Shown: in pieces, positions 14,532 to 23,070 of the stretch
How the letters are laid out: each line of letters begins with the position of its first letter
Numbering within the stretch: the stretch's first letter is position 1
Source of the DNA: Spirochaetota bacterium
GTDB lineage: Bacteria; Spirochaetota; Spirochaetia; Treponematales; Rectinemataceae
Direction: 5' to 3'
Assembly (NCBI GenBank): GCA_029778945.1
Contig: JAKPBN010000457.1
Location: forward strand, 1-50,946
DNA: 50,946 bases
Made by a program: the position numbers and the translations under genes
The notes under the pieces: model-generated
Told to the model about the DNA's origin: nothing
Database searches by the model: none
What the model saw: the letters and a program-made list of their open reading frames with translations, nothing else

Positions 14532-15134
14532 ATGTTCAATAGCATCCGTGGCAGGCTCAGCGAAAAGCGGGCGGATTCCATATGCGTCGAGACCTCGGGC
14601 ATCGAGTGGGAACTCTCGGTCCCCGCGCGCTCGGTGGATGACTTTGGTGCCCTGGGGGATGAGGTCAGGGCCTTTACCTGGCTCCAGCATTACGAGGACG
14701 GGATGAGGCTCTTTGCCTTTCCCACGGTGGCCGAGCGGGCGGTCTTCCTGGAGCTCATGAAGGTCGAGGGGATTGGCCCCAAACAGGCCCTCCGGGTCCT
14801 CTCGGGCATCCGGCCCGAGGCCTTGGACGCGGCCCTGGAGGCCGACGACCTTGCGGCCCTCCAGCGCATCCCCGGGGTAGGGCCCAAGCTTGCCCAGAAG
14901 ATGCTCCTCGCCCTCAAGGGTCGCCTCGTCCGCCCGGAAGACTCCCCGGTCAGCTCCACCGCCAAGGCCGGCGGAGCCTGGACCGACCTCGTGCGGGCCC
15001 TCGCGGACATGGGCTTTGACCGCAAGGCTGTCGAGCGCAGCGTCAAGGCCCTGGACAAGCTCGTGGAACCCGGCCCAGAGAAGGAGCGCGAGCTCTTTCG
15101 CCGGGCCCTCCTTGAGCTCTCGGCGGGAGCCTAA
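14532..15134 (+). CDS. ruvA: Holliday-junction branch-migration protein RuvA
   Basis: 200 aa, normal length. The N-terminal OB domain (MFNSIRGRLSEK) is followed by helix-hairpin-helix motifs VEGIGPKQALRVLSG and IPGVGPKLAQKML and, after a linker, a C-terminal domain III that contacts RuvB. RuvA tetramers hold the four-way junction flat while RuvB hexamers pump DNA. ATG 14532 matches the family start; upstream in-frame codons are antisense to the HDAC-like gene and have no family similarity. It starts its own operon with ruvB and queA. Confidence 0.95.
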   Translation: MFNSIRGRLSEKRADSICVETSGIEWELSVPARSVDDFGALGDEVRAFTWLQHYEDGMRLFAFPTVAERAVFLELMKVEGIGPKQALRVLSGIRPEALDAALEADDLAALQRIPGVGPKLAQKMLLALKGRLVRPEDSPVSSTAKAGGAWTDLVRALADMGFDRKAVERSVKALDKLVEPGPEKERELFRRALLELSAGA

Positions 15135-15140
15135 AGGTCC

Positions 15141-16235
15141 ATGGCCTCCAGAAAAAAGCCCGCCCCTAAAGAGCCTGCCCCTAAGCCCTCCCTGGACGAG
15201 GAGTCCCTGAGCCTCGATCCTGCCTTCGATCCCCTGGAGGACGAGCGGGAAACCTCCCTCCGCCCCAAGGTGCTCGCGGAATTCCAGGGCCAGGCCAGGC
15301 TCAAGGAAAACCTCTCGCTGTTTATCTCCGCCGCCCGGGAGCGGGAGGAGGCCCTGGACCACCTCTTTCTCATGGGACCCCCAGGCCTTGGGAAGACTAC
15401 CCTGGCCCAGGTGGTGGCCAACGAGCTCGGGGTGGACTTTAAGCCCACAAGCGCCCCGGCCCTGGACAAGCCCAAGGACCTGGCCGGGGTCCTCACAACC
15501 CTCCGGGAACGCTCGGTCCTTTTTATCGACGAGATCCACCGCCTCAAGCCCGCCATCGAGGAGATGCTCTACATCGCGATGGAGGACTATGAGCTGGACT
15601 GGATCATCGGCCAGGGGCCGGCCGCAAGGACGGTGCGGGTTCCCGTGCCGCCCTTTACCCTGATCGGCGCCACGACCAAGCCCGGGGGAGTCTCGGCGCC
15701 CTTGTCTAGCCGCTTTGGCATATCCCTGCGCTTCGGCTACTACGAGGCCCTCGAGCTCGAGGCCGTGGTCCGGCGCTCTGCCACCATCCTCGGGGTGGCC
15801 GTCGACCCCGAGGCCGCCGCCCTCCTCGCCGTCTCCAGCCGGGGCACTCCCCGCATCGCCAACCGCCTCCTCAGGCGGATGCGGGACTTTGCCCAGGTAG
15901 CTGGAATCGTGAATCCCTCTGGCCTGCCCCGGGTGACCCAGACCGTCGTGGTCGAGGGCCTGGAGCGCCTCGAGGTCGACCACCTCGGCCTCGAGCGCCT
16001 GGACCGGGACATCCTCAAGGCGATCATCACCACCTACGGCGGAGGGCCCGTGGGGGCCGAGACCCTGGCCATCACCGTGGGTGAGAGCGTGGACGGCCTC
16101 GAGGACTATTTCGAGCCCTTCCTCATCCAGGCCGGCCTTATCGCCCGTACCCCCCGCGGCCGGGTCGCCCTCAAGGCGGCCTACGAACATCTTGGACTGG
16201 AGCTTCCCCGTGAAGACGGACGACTTCTCTTTTGA
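15141..16235 (+). CDS. ruvB: Holliday-junction helicase RuvB
   Basis: 364 aa. AAA+ motor of branch migration. An N-terminal extension rich in Lys/Pro/Glu (about 25 aa) precedes the conserved [12 protein letters not shown]. Walker A is GPPGLGKTT (about 80-88), Walker B is FIDEIHRL, sensor 1 lies in [10 protein letters not shown], and the arginine-finger region is SSRFGI. The C-terminal winged helix ends [13 protein letters not shown]. Six bp after ruvA; overlaps queA by 26 bp. Confidence 0.96.
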   Translation: MASRKKPAPKEPAPKPSLDEESLSLDPAFDPLEDERETSLRPKVLAEFQGQARLKENLSLFISAAREREEALDHLFLMGPPGLGKTTLAQVVANELGVDFKPTSAPALDKPKDLAGVLTTLRERSVLFIDEIHRLKPAIEEMLYIAMEDYELDWIIGQGPAARTVRVPVPPFTLIGATTKPGGVSAPLSSRFGISLRFGYYEALELEAVVRRSATILGVAVDPEAAALLAVSSRGTPRIANRLLRRMRDFAQVAGIVNPSGLPRVTQTVVVEGLERLEVDHLGLERLDRDILKAIITTYGGGPVGAETLAITVGESVDGLEDYFEPFLIQAGLIARTPRGRVALKAAYEHLGLELPREDGRLLF

Positions 16236-17244
16236 CCTCCCCGAGGAACTGATAGCCCAGAACCCGCCGGAGCGGCGGGGAGAGTCCCGCCTCCTTGTTC
16301 TCGAAAGGAAGGCCGGATCCATCATCCATGGGACGATGGCTGATATAACTAACTATATCGAACCAGGCACCCTGATGGTCTTCAACGACTCCCGGGTCAG
16401 GAAGGCCAGGCTCTTTGCCACGGCCCAGGACAGCGGGGCGAAAGTGGAGTTCCTCCTCCTCAGGCGCCTGGGTCCGGACACCTGGGAGGCCGCGGCGACC
16501 AAGCTCAAGAAGCAGAGGCCGGGCCGGCGCTACGACCTGGAGGGCGGTGTGGGCGCCGAGGTCCTGGCCCAGGAAGGGGAAGGGGAGGGCACGAGGGTCC
16601 TCAAGGTCACGCCCCCCATCGATGACGCCTGGCTCGAGCTCCATGGCCACATTCCCCTGCCTCCCTACATCAAGAGGGAGGATGGCGTGCCCGACGCCGA
16701 GCGCTACCAGACCGTCTACTCCCGGGCCATAGGCTCGGCGGCCGCGCCAACGGCCGGCCTCCATTTTACCGAGGCCATCCTCTCGGCCCTGGAGGCCCGG
16801 GGGGTGGAGACCGCCTTTGTCACCTTGCATGTCGGCCTGGGTACCTTCCTGCCCGTGAGGAGCGAGGAGGTCGAGGGCCACGCCATGCACCGGGAGGAAT
16901 ACGAGATCCCCGAGGCCACTGCCCGGGCCGTGGGACGGGCCAAGGCCGAGGGCCGCCCCGTCCTGGCCGTGGGCACCACGAGCGTCCGGACCCTCGAATC
17001 GGCCTGGGACGAGGCCTCCGGCAGTCTGCGGCCTGGCCCGGGATCGACGAGGATATTCATGTACCCGGGCTATCGCTTCAAGGTTGTGGACCGGCTGTTC
17101 ACCAACTTCCATACGCCAAAATCCACCCTACTTATGCTGGTTTCCGCCTTTGCGGGCCGGGAGGAAATCCTGGCCGCCTATTCCGAGGCTGTCCGGCAGA
17201 GGTATAGGTTTTTTAGCTATGGGGACGCGATGCTGATCCTCTAG
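16210..17244 (+). CDS. queA: tRNA preQ1(34) S-adenosylmethionine ribosyltransferase-isomerase QueA
   Basis: 344 aa from GTG 16210, giving [17 protein letters not shown], the normal QueA beginning, with a GGAG about 8 bp upstream. It transfers and rearranges the ribosyl group of S-adenosylmethionine onto preQ1 in the tRNA anticodon to form epoxyqueuosine. Conserved segments include [36 protein letters not shown] and [17 protein letters not shown]. Its partner Tgt is at 44202-45344. The frame is open further upstream only because it overlaps ruvB. Confidence 0.95.
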   Translation: MKTDDFSFDLPEELIAQNPPERRGESRLLVLERKAGSIIHGTMADITNYIEPGTLMVFNDSRVRKARLFATAQDSGAKVEFLLLRRLGPDTWEAAATKLKKQRPGRRYDLEGGVGAEVLAQEGEGEGTRVLKVTPPIDDAWLELHGHIPLPPYIKREDGVPDAERYQTVYSRAIGSAAAPTAGLHFTEAILSALEARGVETAFVTLHVGLGTFLPVRSEEVEGHAMHREEYEIPEATARAVGRAKAEGRPVLAVGTTSVRTLESAWDEASGSLRPGPGSTRIFMYPGYRFKVVDRLFTNFHTPKSTLLMLVSAFAGREEILAAYSEAVRQRYRFFSYGDAMLIL

Positions 17245-17298
17245 GCCCTGGTCGGGGGGGCCGAGGTATGCGGTGGAGGGAAGGCTCTGGCCAGGGGT

Positions 17299-17898
17299 TT
17301 AATAGGTGGAGGCGTCCATCTTCTCGAATTCGGCCCTGACTTTCTCAAGGCGGGCAAGCTCATCGCCAATTATGTCCGCATAGTCCAGGTCCCCGGATTC
17401 GATCCTCGAGGCTTTCTCGATCCAGTATTCGGCCCCGGCCACCTTGGTAAAGCGCATCTGCATGGCCTTGAGGGCCAGGGACCTGGCCTCGGTCCAATAG
17501 GAGAGGGCCGCCCGGTAGGCGCTCTCGGCGGTCTTGAGGCTATCCAGGTTCTCGTCCTTCCAGGGGGCGTTGAAGAAATAGGCGACTCGCTTGTCGAATT
17601 TGGAGCCCAGGGCCAGGTGCTGCTCGATGAGCTTGAGGTCTATCTCCATGTCGAGGAGGGCCCGGTACCGCTCCCACTGCTTTTTGTCGTCGATCCTGGC
17701 CATCGCATACAAGGGATTGCAGAAATCGGCCTTTTTGGCCTGCTCCAGCCAGTATATATTCTCGATGGAGTCGTCCGGGGCCTGGATATAGTGCTGGTGG
17801 TAGAGCTTGAGATACTGTTCCTTGAAATACACGGGATAGGCCGCCCCAAGGAGGGCTGCGCCGAGGAGGAAATAGCCGAGGAGGAGGAGACGTCTCAT
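17299..17898 (-). CDS. Membrane-anchored protein of unknown function
   Basis: 199 aa. A hydrophobic segment at residues 4-22 without a clear cleavage site or lipobox suggests a single N-terminal anchor; the rest is helical and rich in aromatic and charged residues, with regular YW/YRA/YW spacing reminiscent of TPR-like helix pairs (IENIYWLEQAKKADF, YRAALSYWTEARSLAL). A GGGGGAG Shine-Dalgarno precedes ATG 17898. It lies downstream of tmk on the same strand, separated by 61 bp. I do not recognise a named family; it has the look of a spirochaete-specific periplasmic protein. Confidence 0.7.
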   Translation of the reverse strand: MRRLLLLGYFLLGAALLGAAYPVYFKEQYLKLYHQHYIQAPDDSIENIYWLEQAKKADFCNPLYAMARIDDKKQWERYRALLDMEIDLKLIEQHLALGSKFDKRVAYFFNAPWKDENLDSLKTAESAYRAALSYWTEARSLALKAMQMRFTKVAGAEYWIEKASRIESGDLDYADIIGDELARLEKVRAEFEKMDASTY

Positions 17899-17959
17899 AC
17901 TCCCCCTAGTATCGGCATTACCCGGGGCGGGACGAAACCTTTTTGGCCCCCGGCTGTTA

Positions 17960-18604
17960 TCAAGGAGTGGCCGGGTCGGAGAGGATGGAGCCGATGCCTT
18001 CCATCACCGCTTCCGTGACGGCCTCGATGCTCTTGGTGGCGTCAATCCTGAGTATTTTTACCCCCGAATCGGCGAATTCGGAGAGGCTTTCCTCGTAGGT
18101 CCTCCTTACCTTTTCCTGGAAGGGCAGGGTGTCGAAGATCTCCCGCTCGCCCCGGCCATCGACCCTCCCCATGGATACCGTGGCCGGCAGGTCGAAAAAC
18201 ACAAGGAGCTCCGGGAGGGGAAAGCCCGAGTTGAGGAGGCGGGGTAGGTCGGGGCCGCAGGCCACCCCCTGGTAGGCAAGGCTCGAGAAGATATAGCGGT
18301 CGCTGACCACGAGCTCTCCCCGGCCCAGGCGCTCCAAGACGCCCCCGGGCCCATAGAGGTGCTCGTGGCGATCGGCGGAGTAGAGGCGGGCCAGGGTCTC
18401 GGGCCTGGCTTCCACCTCTCCCCGGAGGACCTGGCGGACCAGGCGGCCCGTGGGCAGGTTGGTGGGCTCGAAGGTTGTCCAATGGGGGATCCTGGCGCTT
18501 CCCAGGGCCGCCTCGACTCGCTTGAGCTGGGTTGTCGTCCCGGCTCCATCGAGGCCCTCAAAAACGACAAATCGGCGGAGCACCGCCTGCGTGCTGTCTT
18601 GCAT
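17960..18604 (-). CDS. tmk: Thymidylate kinase (dTMP kinase), variant P-loop
   Basis: 214 aa from ATG 18604. It converts dTMP to dTDP. The P-loop reads GLDGAGTTTQ (17-26): the Walker A Lys is Thr23. The DRY motif SDRYIFSSLAYQG and a later lid-region segment GRGEREIF are present, so fold and substrate site look conserved. Upstream in-frame codons back to 18808 are rejected because they are antisense to tamB and the family starts near here. Dut, which supplies dUMP for dTMP synthesis, is also in the window. Its promoter appears leaderless and is divergent from that of tamB. Confidence 0.88.
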   Translation of the reverse strand: MQDSTQAVLRRFVVFEGLDGAGTTTQLKRVEAALGSARIPHWTTFEPTNLPTGRLVRQVLRGEVEARPETLARLYSADRHEHLYGPGGVLERLGRGELVVSDRYIFSSLAYQGVACGPDLPRLLNSGFPLPELLVFFDLPATVSMGRVDGRGEREIFDTLPFQEKVRRTYEESLSEFADSGVKILRIDATKSIEAVTEAVMEGIGSILSDPATP

Positions 18605-18610
18605 GGGCCC

Positions 18611-18640
18611 AGGGTAGCAAGCCTCCACCCTGGGGCGCAA
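18611..18640 (-). promoter_or_regulatory. Putative leaderless promoter of tmk
   Basis: On the minus strand: -35 TTGCGC (18640-18635), 18-bp spacer, -10 TACCCT (18616-18611), then 6 bp to ATG 18604. There is no Shine-Dalgarno. Confidence 0.45.
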
Positions 18641-18651
18641 GCGGTGGCGGA

Positions 18652-18680
18652 TTGGCCTTCCGGGCCTGGACCGGTATGCT
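18652..18680 (+). promoter_or_regulatory. Putative promoter of tamB-bamA-skp
   Basis: -35 TTGGCC (18652-18657), 17-bp spacer, -10 TATGCT (18675-18680). The leader to ATG 18705 is about 18 nt and carries TAGGAG. Confidence 0.45.
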
Positions 18681-18704
18681 AGGGTGCTTAGGAGTGTGGT
18701 GGGA

Positions 18705-21700
18705 ATGCTTACGTTGAGGGTGGCGCCCCGGGCAGCAGGGGGCGCGGTCGTGCTCCTGGGCCTCGCCGTCCTCCTGGCTGGGCCATGGCTTTCGGCCGGC
18801 CTGTCCACCCGCCTTGAGTCCTCCGCCAGGGACCTCCAGGCCTCCTTTCAGGCCAGGACGGGGTTCCGGATTTCCTTTGGCAGCCTCAGCCCCTCGGTGC
18901 TGCGGGGCCTCAGCCTAGGCCGGCTGGAGGTCCTGGACTCGCGGTCTAGGCCGGTCTTGACTGCCCGCAAGGCCTATGCCCGCTATGACCTGCTCAGCGT
19001 CCTTTGGCCGGCCCGGGGCAGTCTCATCCGGGAGTTGAGCATCTCCGACGCCAGCCTTTTCATCGATCCCGAGGTCCTCTCCCTCCTCTCCTCCCTCGGG
19101 AAGCCCCCGTCGGCCGAGCCAGGCGGGCCTGCCCGGGCCTTGAGCATTCCGCCCATCGCGTTGAGCGGCACCAGGGTTAGCCTGAGGCTCGAGGGCTTTA
19201 CCCCGGAGCCGATGGAGGCCGAGCTTTCCTCCTTTAGCCTCGGGGGGCCGGGATCAGAGCTAAGCCTGGACCTGCGGGGCAGCCTTTCGATGGGGCTTGT
19301 CCCCGTCCTGGGCCGGGTTGACCTGAGCCTTGCCGCCTCGGGCACCCTGGACCGTGACTTGTCGAGGGCCAGGCTCCACCTTGCCCTCCAGGCGGCCACA
19401 GACCTCCTGGCCCTGCGGCCCCAGAGCCTCGAGCTGGTCTATGCCCAGGGCGTCCTCGAGGCCAAGAAGATCGAGGACAAGGCCCCCATAGACGCCTGGC
19501 TCCGCTATGACCAGGTGGCTAGGACCCTCGAGGCCCGACTGAAGGTCGAAGGCTTTGTCCCCTCCATGGCCATTGTGCCGGGCCGGGGACTCCTGGCCCT
19601 CCTGCCCTGGCTCGGCCTGCCCTATACCGGGAGCCTCAGCTTCGCCCTGCCCCTGGCCGAGCCGGGGAAGATGGCCTATGCCGGGAGACTCTCGGGAAGC
19701 CTGCCGGCGCATCTGCTAGGGGAGGGCTACCGGGCCGATATCGAGGCCAGGGGCAACCTTGAGCACGTCGATATAGCCCTGGCCAGGCTGGAGGGCCCCC
19801 CGGGCTCGGCGTCCTTCCAGGGCAGCCTCCACTTGAAAGACCTTGCTCCGGTCGGCCATCTCTCCCTCGATCTGGAGCTCCTCGAAGGCAGGCTGCCCGT
19901 GGCGGCCGGGATCGATGTGGTCTCCGGGGGAGGCAACTACAGCCTGCGGGCCGTCTCGGCCACCGTGGGGGGGCTGGGGCTTTCCGACCTTGCCCTGGAC
20001 CTTCGCCGCCAGGGCGGGGAATACGCCCTGGCCCTCTCCATGCTCGTCCCGGAAGGCAAGGCCTTGACGCCGGGACAAGACGGGCTGGGGGCAGGCGGCC
20101 CAGGGCCCTCAAGGATCGCTTGCGAGGCTAACCTCGTCTTCGGGGCCAAGCCCAAGGTAAGGGCAGGGATAAGCATAGATGACCTCGACCTGTCGGCGGC
20201 GAGTCCCCTCCTCCAATCCCTGTTTTCTCCGGGGCTCTCGGGTTTCCTGGCCGACCTCAGGGTCGGAGGCAGCTTGGATCTTAGAAGTGATTTTAAGACC
20301 CTCTCCTATTCCATGGCCGGCTTTTCCCTGGGCCTCGCCAAGGACTCCTCCTTCAAGGCCCTTCTTAGTCTATCGGGCAGCGAAAAAAGCCTAGTCCTCG
20401 AGGAGGGCCGGATTCTCTTTGGGGGGAACGAGGCCCTCGCCAAGGGCAGGGCGGAGTTCGCCGGATCCAAGGGCCTAGGCTTTGCGGTCCAGCTCAGCCT
20501 GGGGGGGCAAAGCTATTCGCTGGAAGGCGCCCTGGCCGGCGGCAGCCTCCATGGCTCCGGGAGCTACGGCCTCGAATTCTCCAGCCGCCTCGTGGAGGGC
20601 GAGACCTACCTTTTCGCCCAGGCCACGGACCTGCCGATCCCCGGTCTGGGCAGGCCCGCCTTCGCCAGTTTTGAGGCCGATGGGCGCTATGCCAATTCCC
20701 GGGCCTGGTCCCTGGCCCTATCCAGGCTCGAGCTCAGCCAGCCTGAGCCTGCCGGGCCCGGGCGGCGCCTTCGCTTCTCCGGAATTCTAGGCCCCGACTC
20801 GGGTTCCATCCCAGACCTGTCCTACAGCGACGGGATCTCCGAGCTCCAAGGCAAGGCTAGATTGTTTTTGGGTCCGGACCAGGAAGGGACAGCCATCTTG
20901 CTCGAGCTGGCGGGGCCCGATGGAGAAGCCTATAAAGTGGAGGGAGACTACCGCTCGGGCATCGTCGACCTCGGCCTTGCGGCCTCTGCCTCCCCCCTCG
21001 CCCGCATATGGAGCGGACCCGTGACAGGCCGCCTTGGCGGAGAGTTGCGCGCCACAGGAAGGCTGGACGCCCTAGTCCTCGACTTTGACCTAAGGCTCGA
21101 GAAGGGAAAATTCCAGGCCGACGACCTAAGCCTTCGGGCCAAGGGCCAGTGGAAGGATGGCCTTGCCAGTGTCCAGGATTGGGCCGCCTCCTGGGGCAAC
21201 TATGCCCTGGAGGCCGGCAAGGCGAGCCTGGACTCGAGGGACGCAAGCCTCTCGCTAGGGGCAAAGCTCAAGGCCATCCTCGGCGCATCCTCCCTGACCA
21301 TGGCCATGGAGCTCAAGGGCTTCCAGCCCGATGGTCCCGGCCAGGCCCAGGATGGCCACTACTCGGGTCTCCAGGGCCTTGCCAGCCTTGCGGGGCTTCC
21401 TAGGCAGATCCAGCGCTACCGGGTCGAAGGCCTTGCCCGGAATATCGCCTACCAAGGCCACGCCTCCCCCGACTGGCCTTTTGTGCTCAATCTCCTGCCC
21501 ACCACCTTTGCCTTTGATGGCGGGCGGGACGAAGTGGTTGTCGAATACCGCGATGATGGCCATTTTTCCCTGGATGCCCGATCTCCCTTTCCTATCCAGG
21601 CCAGTCTCGAGGGCAGCCTCAAAGGAGGCCAGATCGATGCCGTGGCAAGGGAGCTTAACATCGACCTGCCCTTTGCCCTGGCTATCCTGGGGAAGCTTCC

Positions 21701-23054
21701 TGTGGATATCAGCAAGGGCAGGCTCTCGGGAGACCTCAAGGTCCATGGCCCCCTGGCCCACCCGGACATGGACGGCGTCCTGGCCCTGGACGGCCTATTC
21801 CTCACGATTCCGGGCTGGGTGAATAGCCCGATAGGACCCATCACAGCCCCCCTGACCGTCTCGGGCAAGCAACTCTCCCTTATCGCCCCCTCGGTCCCTG
21901 CGGGGGACGCCACCCTGAGGGTAGAGGCCTCCGCCGACCTGGGCGGCTGGCTGCCCAAGGACCTGCGGGGGAGGGCCAAGACCCTCACCTCGAGCCCCCT
22001 CTCGGCGAGCGCAAAAATCCTCGGGGTCAATCTCGCGGGCCAAGCCCTTCTCGACCTCGGTTTCCAGTATGCCGGAGGGATTTTCTCCATCGATGGCAGC
22101 GTCAGCATCCAGAAGGCCAAGGTGGTCATCGACCCCCTCGGCTTCAAGAGCCAAGGGACTGCCTGGAGGCCCTCCACCTATTTTGACGTGGACATCAGCA
22201 TCGCAGTGGGCCCTGGGGTCAAGGTCTATTTTCCCAGCCCCGACCTGCCGGTCGTGATGGGCTACGCGGATCCTGCCTCGGCCCTCAGGGTGAGCTACAA
22301 CCAGGAAAAGGGGGACCTGTCCTTCAAGGGCGCGGTCTTCCTGCGGGGTGGAGAAGTCTTTTACATCCAGCGGGATTTCTTCCTAAAAAGCGCGAAAATC
22401 CTCTTCAACGAGAACGAGGACAAATTCGATCCCCTGATAACCTTCCTTGCGGAACGGCGGGCCAGAAATGGGGACGGTTCAGTCCTGATCAGCCTGCGGG
22501 CCGACAATTCCCCCCTCTTCAACCTCCAGCCCCGGCTCAGCGCCAGTCCTTCCATGACCGATGGCCAGATTGTCGCCCTCCTGGGGGCCAATCTCCTAGG
22601 CGCCCAGGACGGAGGCGATGTGTCCATCGTCAAGGCCGCGATCATGGGGAGCGAGATGATACCTCAGCTAAATGTCGCCAAGGCCTTCGAGGAGAGGGTC
22701 CGGGACGCCCTGGGCCTCGATATCTTCTTTGTCCAGACCCAGGTGGTCCAGCGATGGCTCTATGACATCTCCGGAGCCAGCCAGGGCACGGAGTCCGGGA
22801 GTCTGGCCTCCTATCTCGACGACACCTCCCTTTACCTTGGCAAGTACGTGGGGGACAATATCTTTCTCCATGCGGCAGCCCTGCTCCAAAAGGACCCTCT
22901 TGTCCCCTCCGGACCTTTGCGTTTAGACTCGGAGTTCGGCGTCGAGCTCGAGGCGCCTTTCGGCACCATAACATGGAGCATCAAACCGGAAAGCCCCGAG
23001 AGCTTATTCATCAGAGACCAGAGCCTGAGCCTCACCTGGAAGGTGCAGCTCTGA
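18705..23054 (+). CDS. tamB: TamB/AsmA-like translocation and assembly protein
   Basis: About 1449 aa. An N-terminal membrane anchor (about residues 12-35) is followed by a very long beta-rich body of repeating amphipathic strands and a C-terminal TamB (DUF490) domain, from roughly residue 1150, with GALSYNQEK-like and IVALLGANLLG segments. TamB-type proteins form a hydrophobic groove across the periplasm, helping outer-membrane protein assembly or phospholipid transport. ATG 18705 is chosen for its TAGGAG Shine-Dalgarno; in-frame GTGs at 18684, 18696 and 18699 are alternatives. It directly precedes bamA and skp, as in Treponema pallidum (TP0325-TP0327). Confidence 0.88.
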   Translation: MLTLRVAPRAAGGAVVLLGLAVLLAGPWLSAGLSTRLESSARDLQASFQARTGFRISFGSLSPSVLRGLSLGRLEVLDSRSRPVLTARKAYARYDLLSVLWPARGSLIRELSISDASLFIDPEVLSLLSSLGKPPSAEPGGPARALSIPPIALSGTRVSLRLEGFTPEPMEAELSSFSLGGPGSELSLDLRGSLSMGLVPVLGRVDLSLAASGTLDRDLSRARLHLALQAATDLLALRPQSLELVYAQGVLEAKKIEDKAPIDAWLRYDQVARTLEARLKVEGFVPSMAIVPGRGLLALLPWLGLPYTGSLSFALPLAEPGKMAYAGRLSGSLPAHLLGEGYRADIEARGNLEHVDIALARLEGPPGSASFQGSLHLKDLAPVGHLSLDLELLEGRLPVAAGIDVVSGGGNYSLRAVSATVGGLGLSDLALDLRRQGGEYALALSMLVPEGKALTPGQDGLGAGGPGPSRIACEANLVFGAKPKVRAGISIDDLDLSAASPLLQSLFSPGLSGFLADLRVGGSLDLRSDFKTLSYSMAGFSLGLAKDSSFKALLSLSGSEKSLVLEEGRILFGGNEALAKGRAEFAGSKGLGFAVQLSLGGQSYSLEGALAGGSLHGSGSYGLEFSSRLVEGETYLFAQATDLPIPGLGRPAFASFEADGRYANSRAWSLALSRLELSQPEPAGPGRRLRFSGILGPDSGSIPDLSYSDGISELQGKARLFLGPDQEGTAILLELAGPDGEAYKVEGDYRSGIVDLGLAASASPLARIWSGPVTGRLGGELRATGRLDALVLDFDLRLEKGKFQADDLSLRAKGQWKDGLASVQDWAASWGNYALEAGKASLDSRDASLSLGAKLKAILGASSLTMAMELKGFQPDGPGQAQDGHYSGLQGLASLAGLPRQIQRYRVEGLARNIAYQGHASPDWPFVLNLLPTTFAFDGGRDEVVVEYRDDGHFSLDARSPFPIQASLEGSLKGGQIDAVARELNIDLPFALAILGKLPVDISKGRLSGDLKVHGPLAHPDMDGVLALDGLFLTIPGWVNSPIGPITAPLTVSGKQLSLIAPSVPAGDATLRVEASADLGGWLPKDLRGRAKTLTSSPLSASAKILGVNLAGQALLDLGFQYAGGIFSIDGSVSIQKAKVVIDPLGFKSQGTAWRPSTYFDVDISIAVGPGVKVYFPSPDLPVVMGYADPASALRVSYNQEKGDLSFKGAVFLRGGEVFYIQRDFFLKSAKILFNENEDKFDPLITFLAERRARNGDGSVLISLRADNSPLFNLQPRLSASPSMTDGQIVALLGANLLGAQDGGDVSIVKAAIMGSEMIPQLNVAKAFEERVRDALGLDIFFVQTQVVQRWLYDISGASQGTESGSLASYLDDTSLYLGKYVGDNIFLHAAALLQKDPLVPSGPLRLDSEFGVELEAPFGTITWSIKPESPESLFIRDQSLSLTWKVQL

Positions 23055-23070
23055 AATCGTGAGGAGTACC

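Noticed and set aside
14475-16325. Minus-strand open frame of 616 codons opposite ruvA/ruvB
   Set aside because: Antisense to two certain genes and lacking any recognisable domain or Shine-Dalgarno.
17246-17296. Possible terminator after queA
   Set aside because: CCCTGG (17246-17251) can pair with CCAGGG (17291-17296), but the loop is 39 nt and only a short T-run follows.
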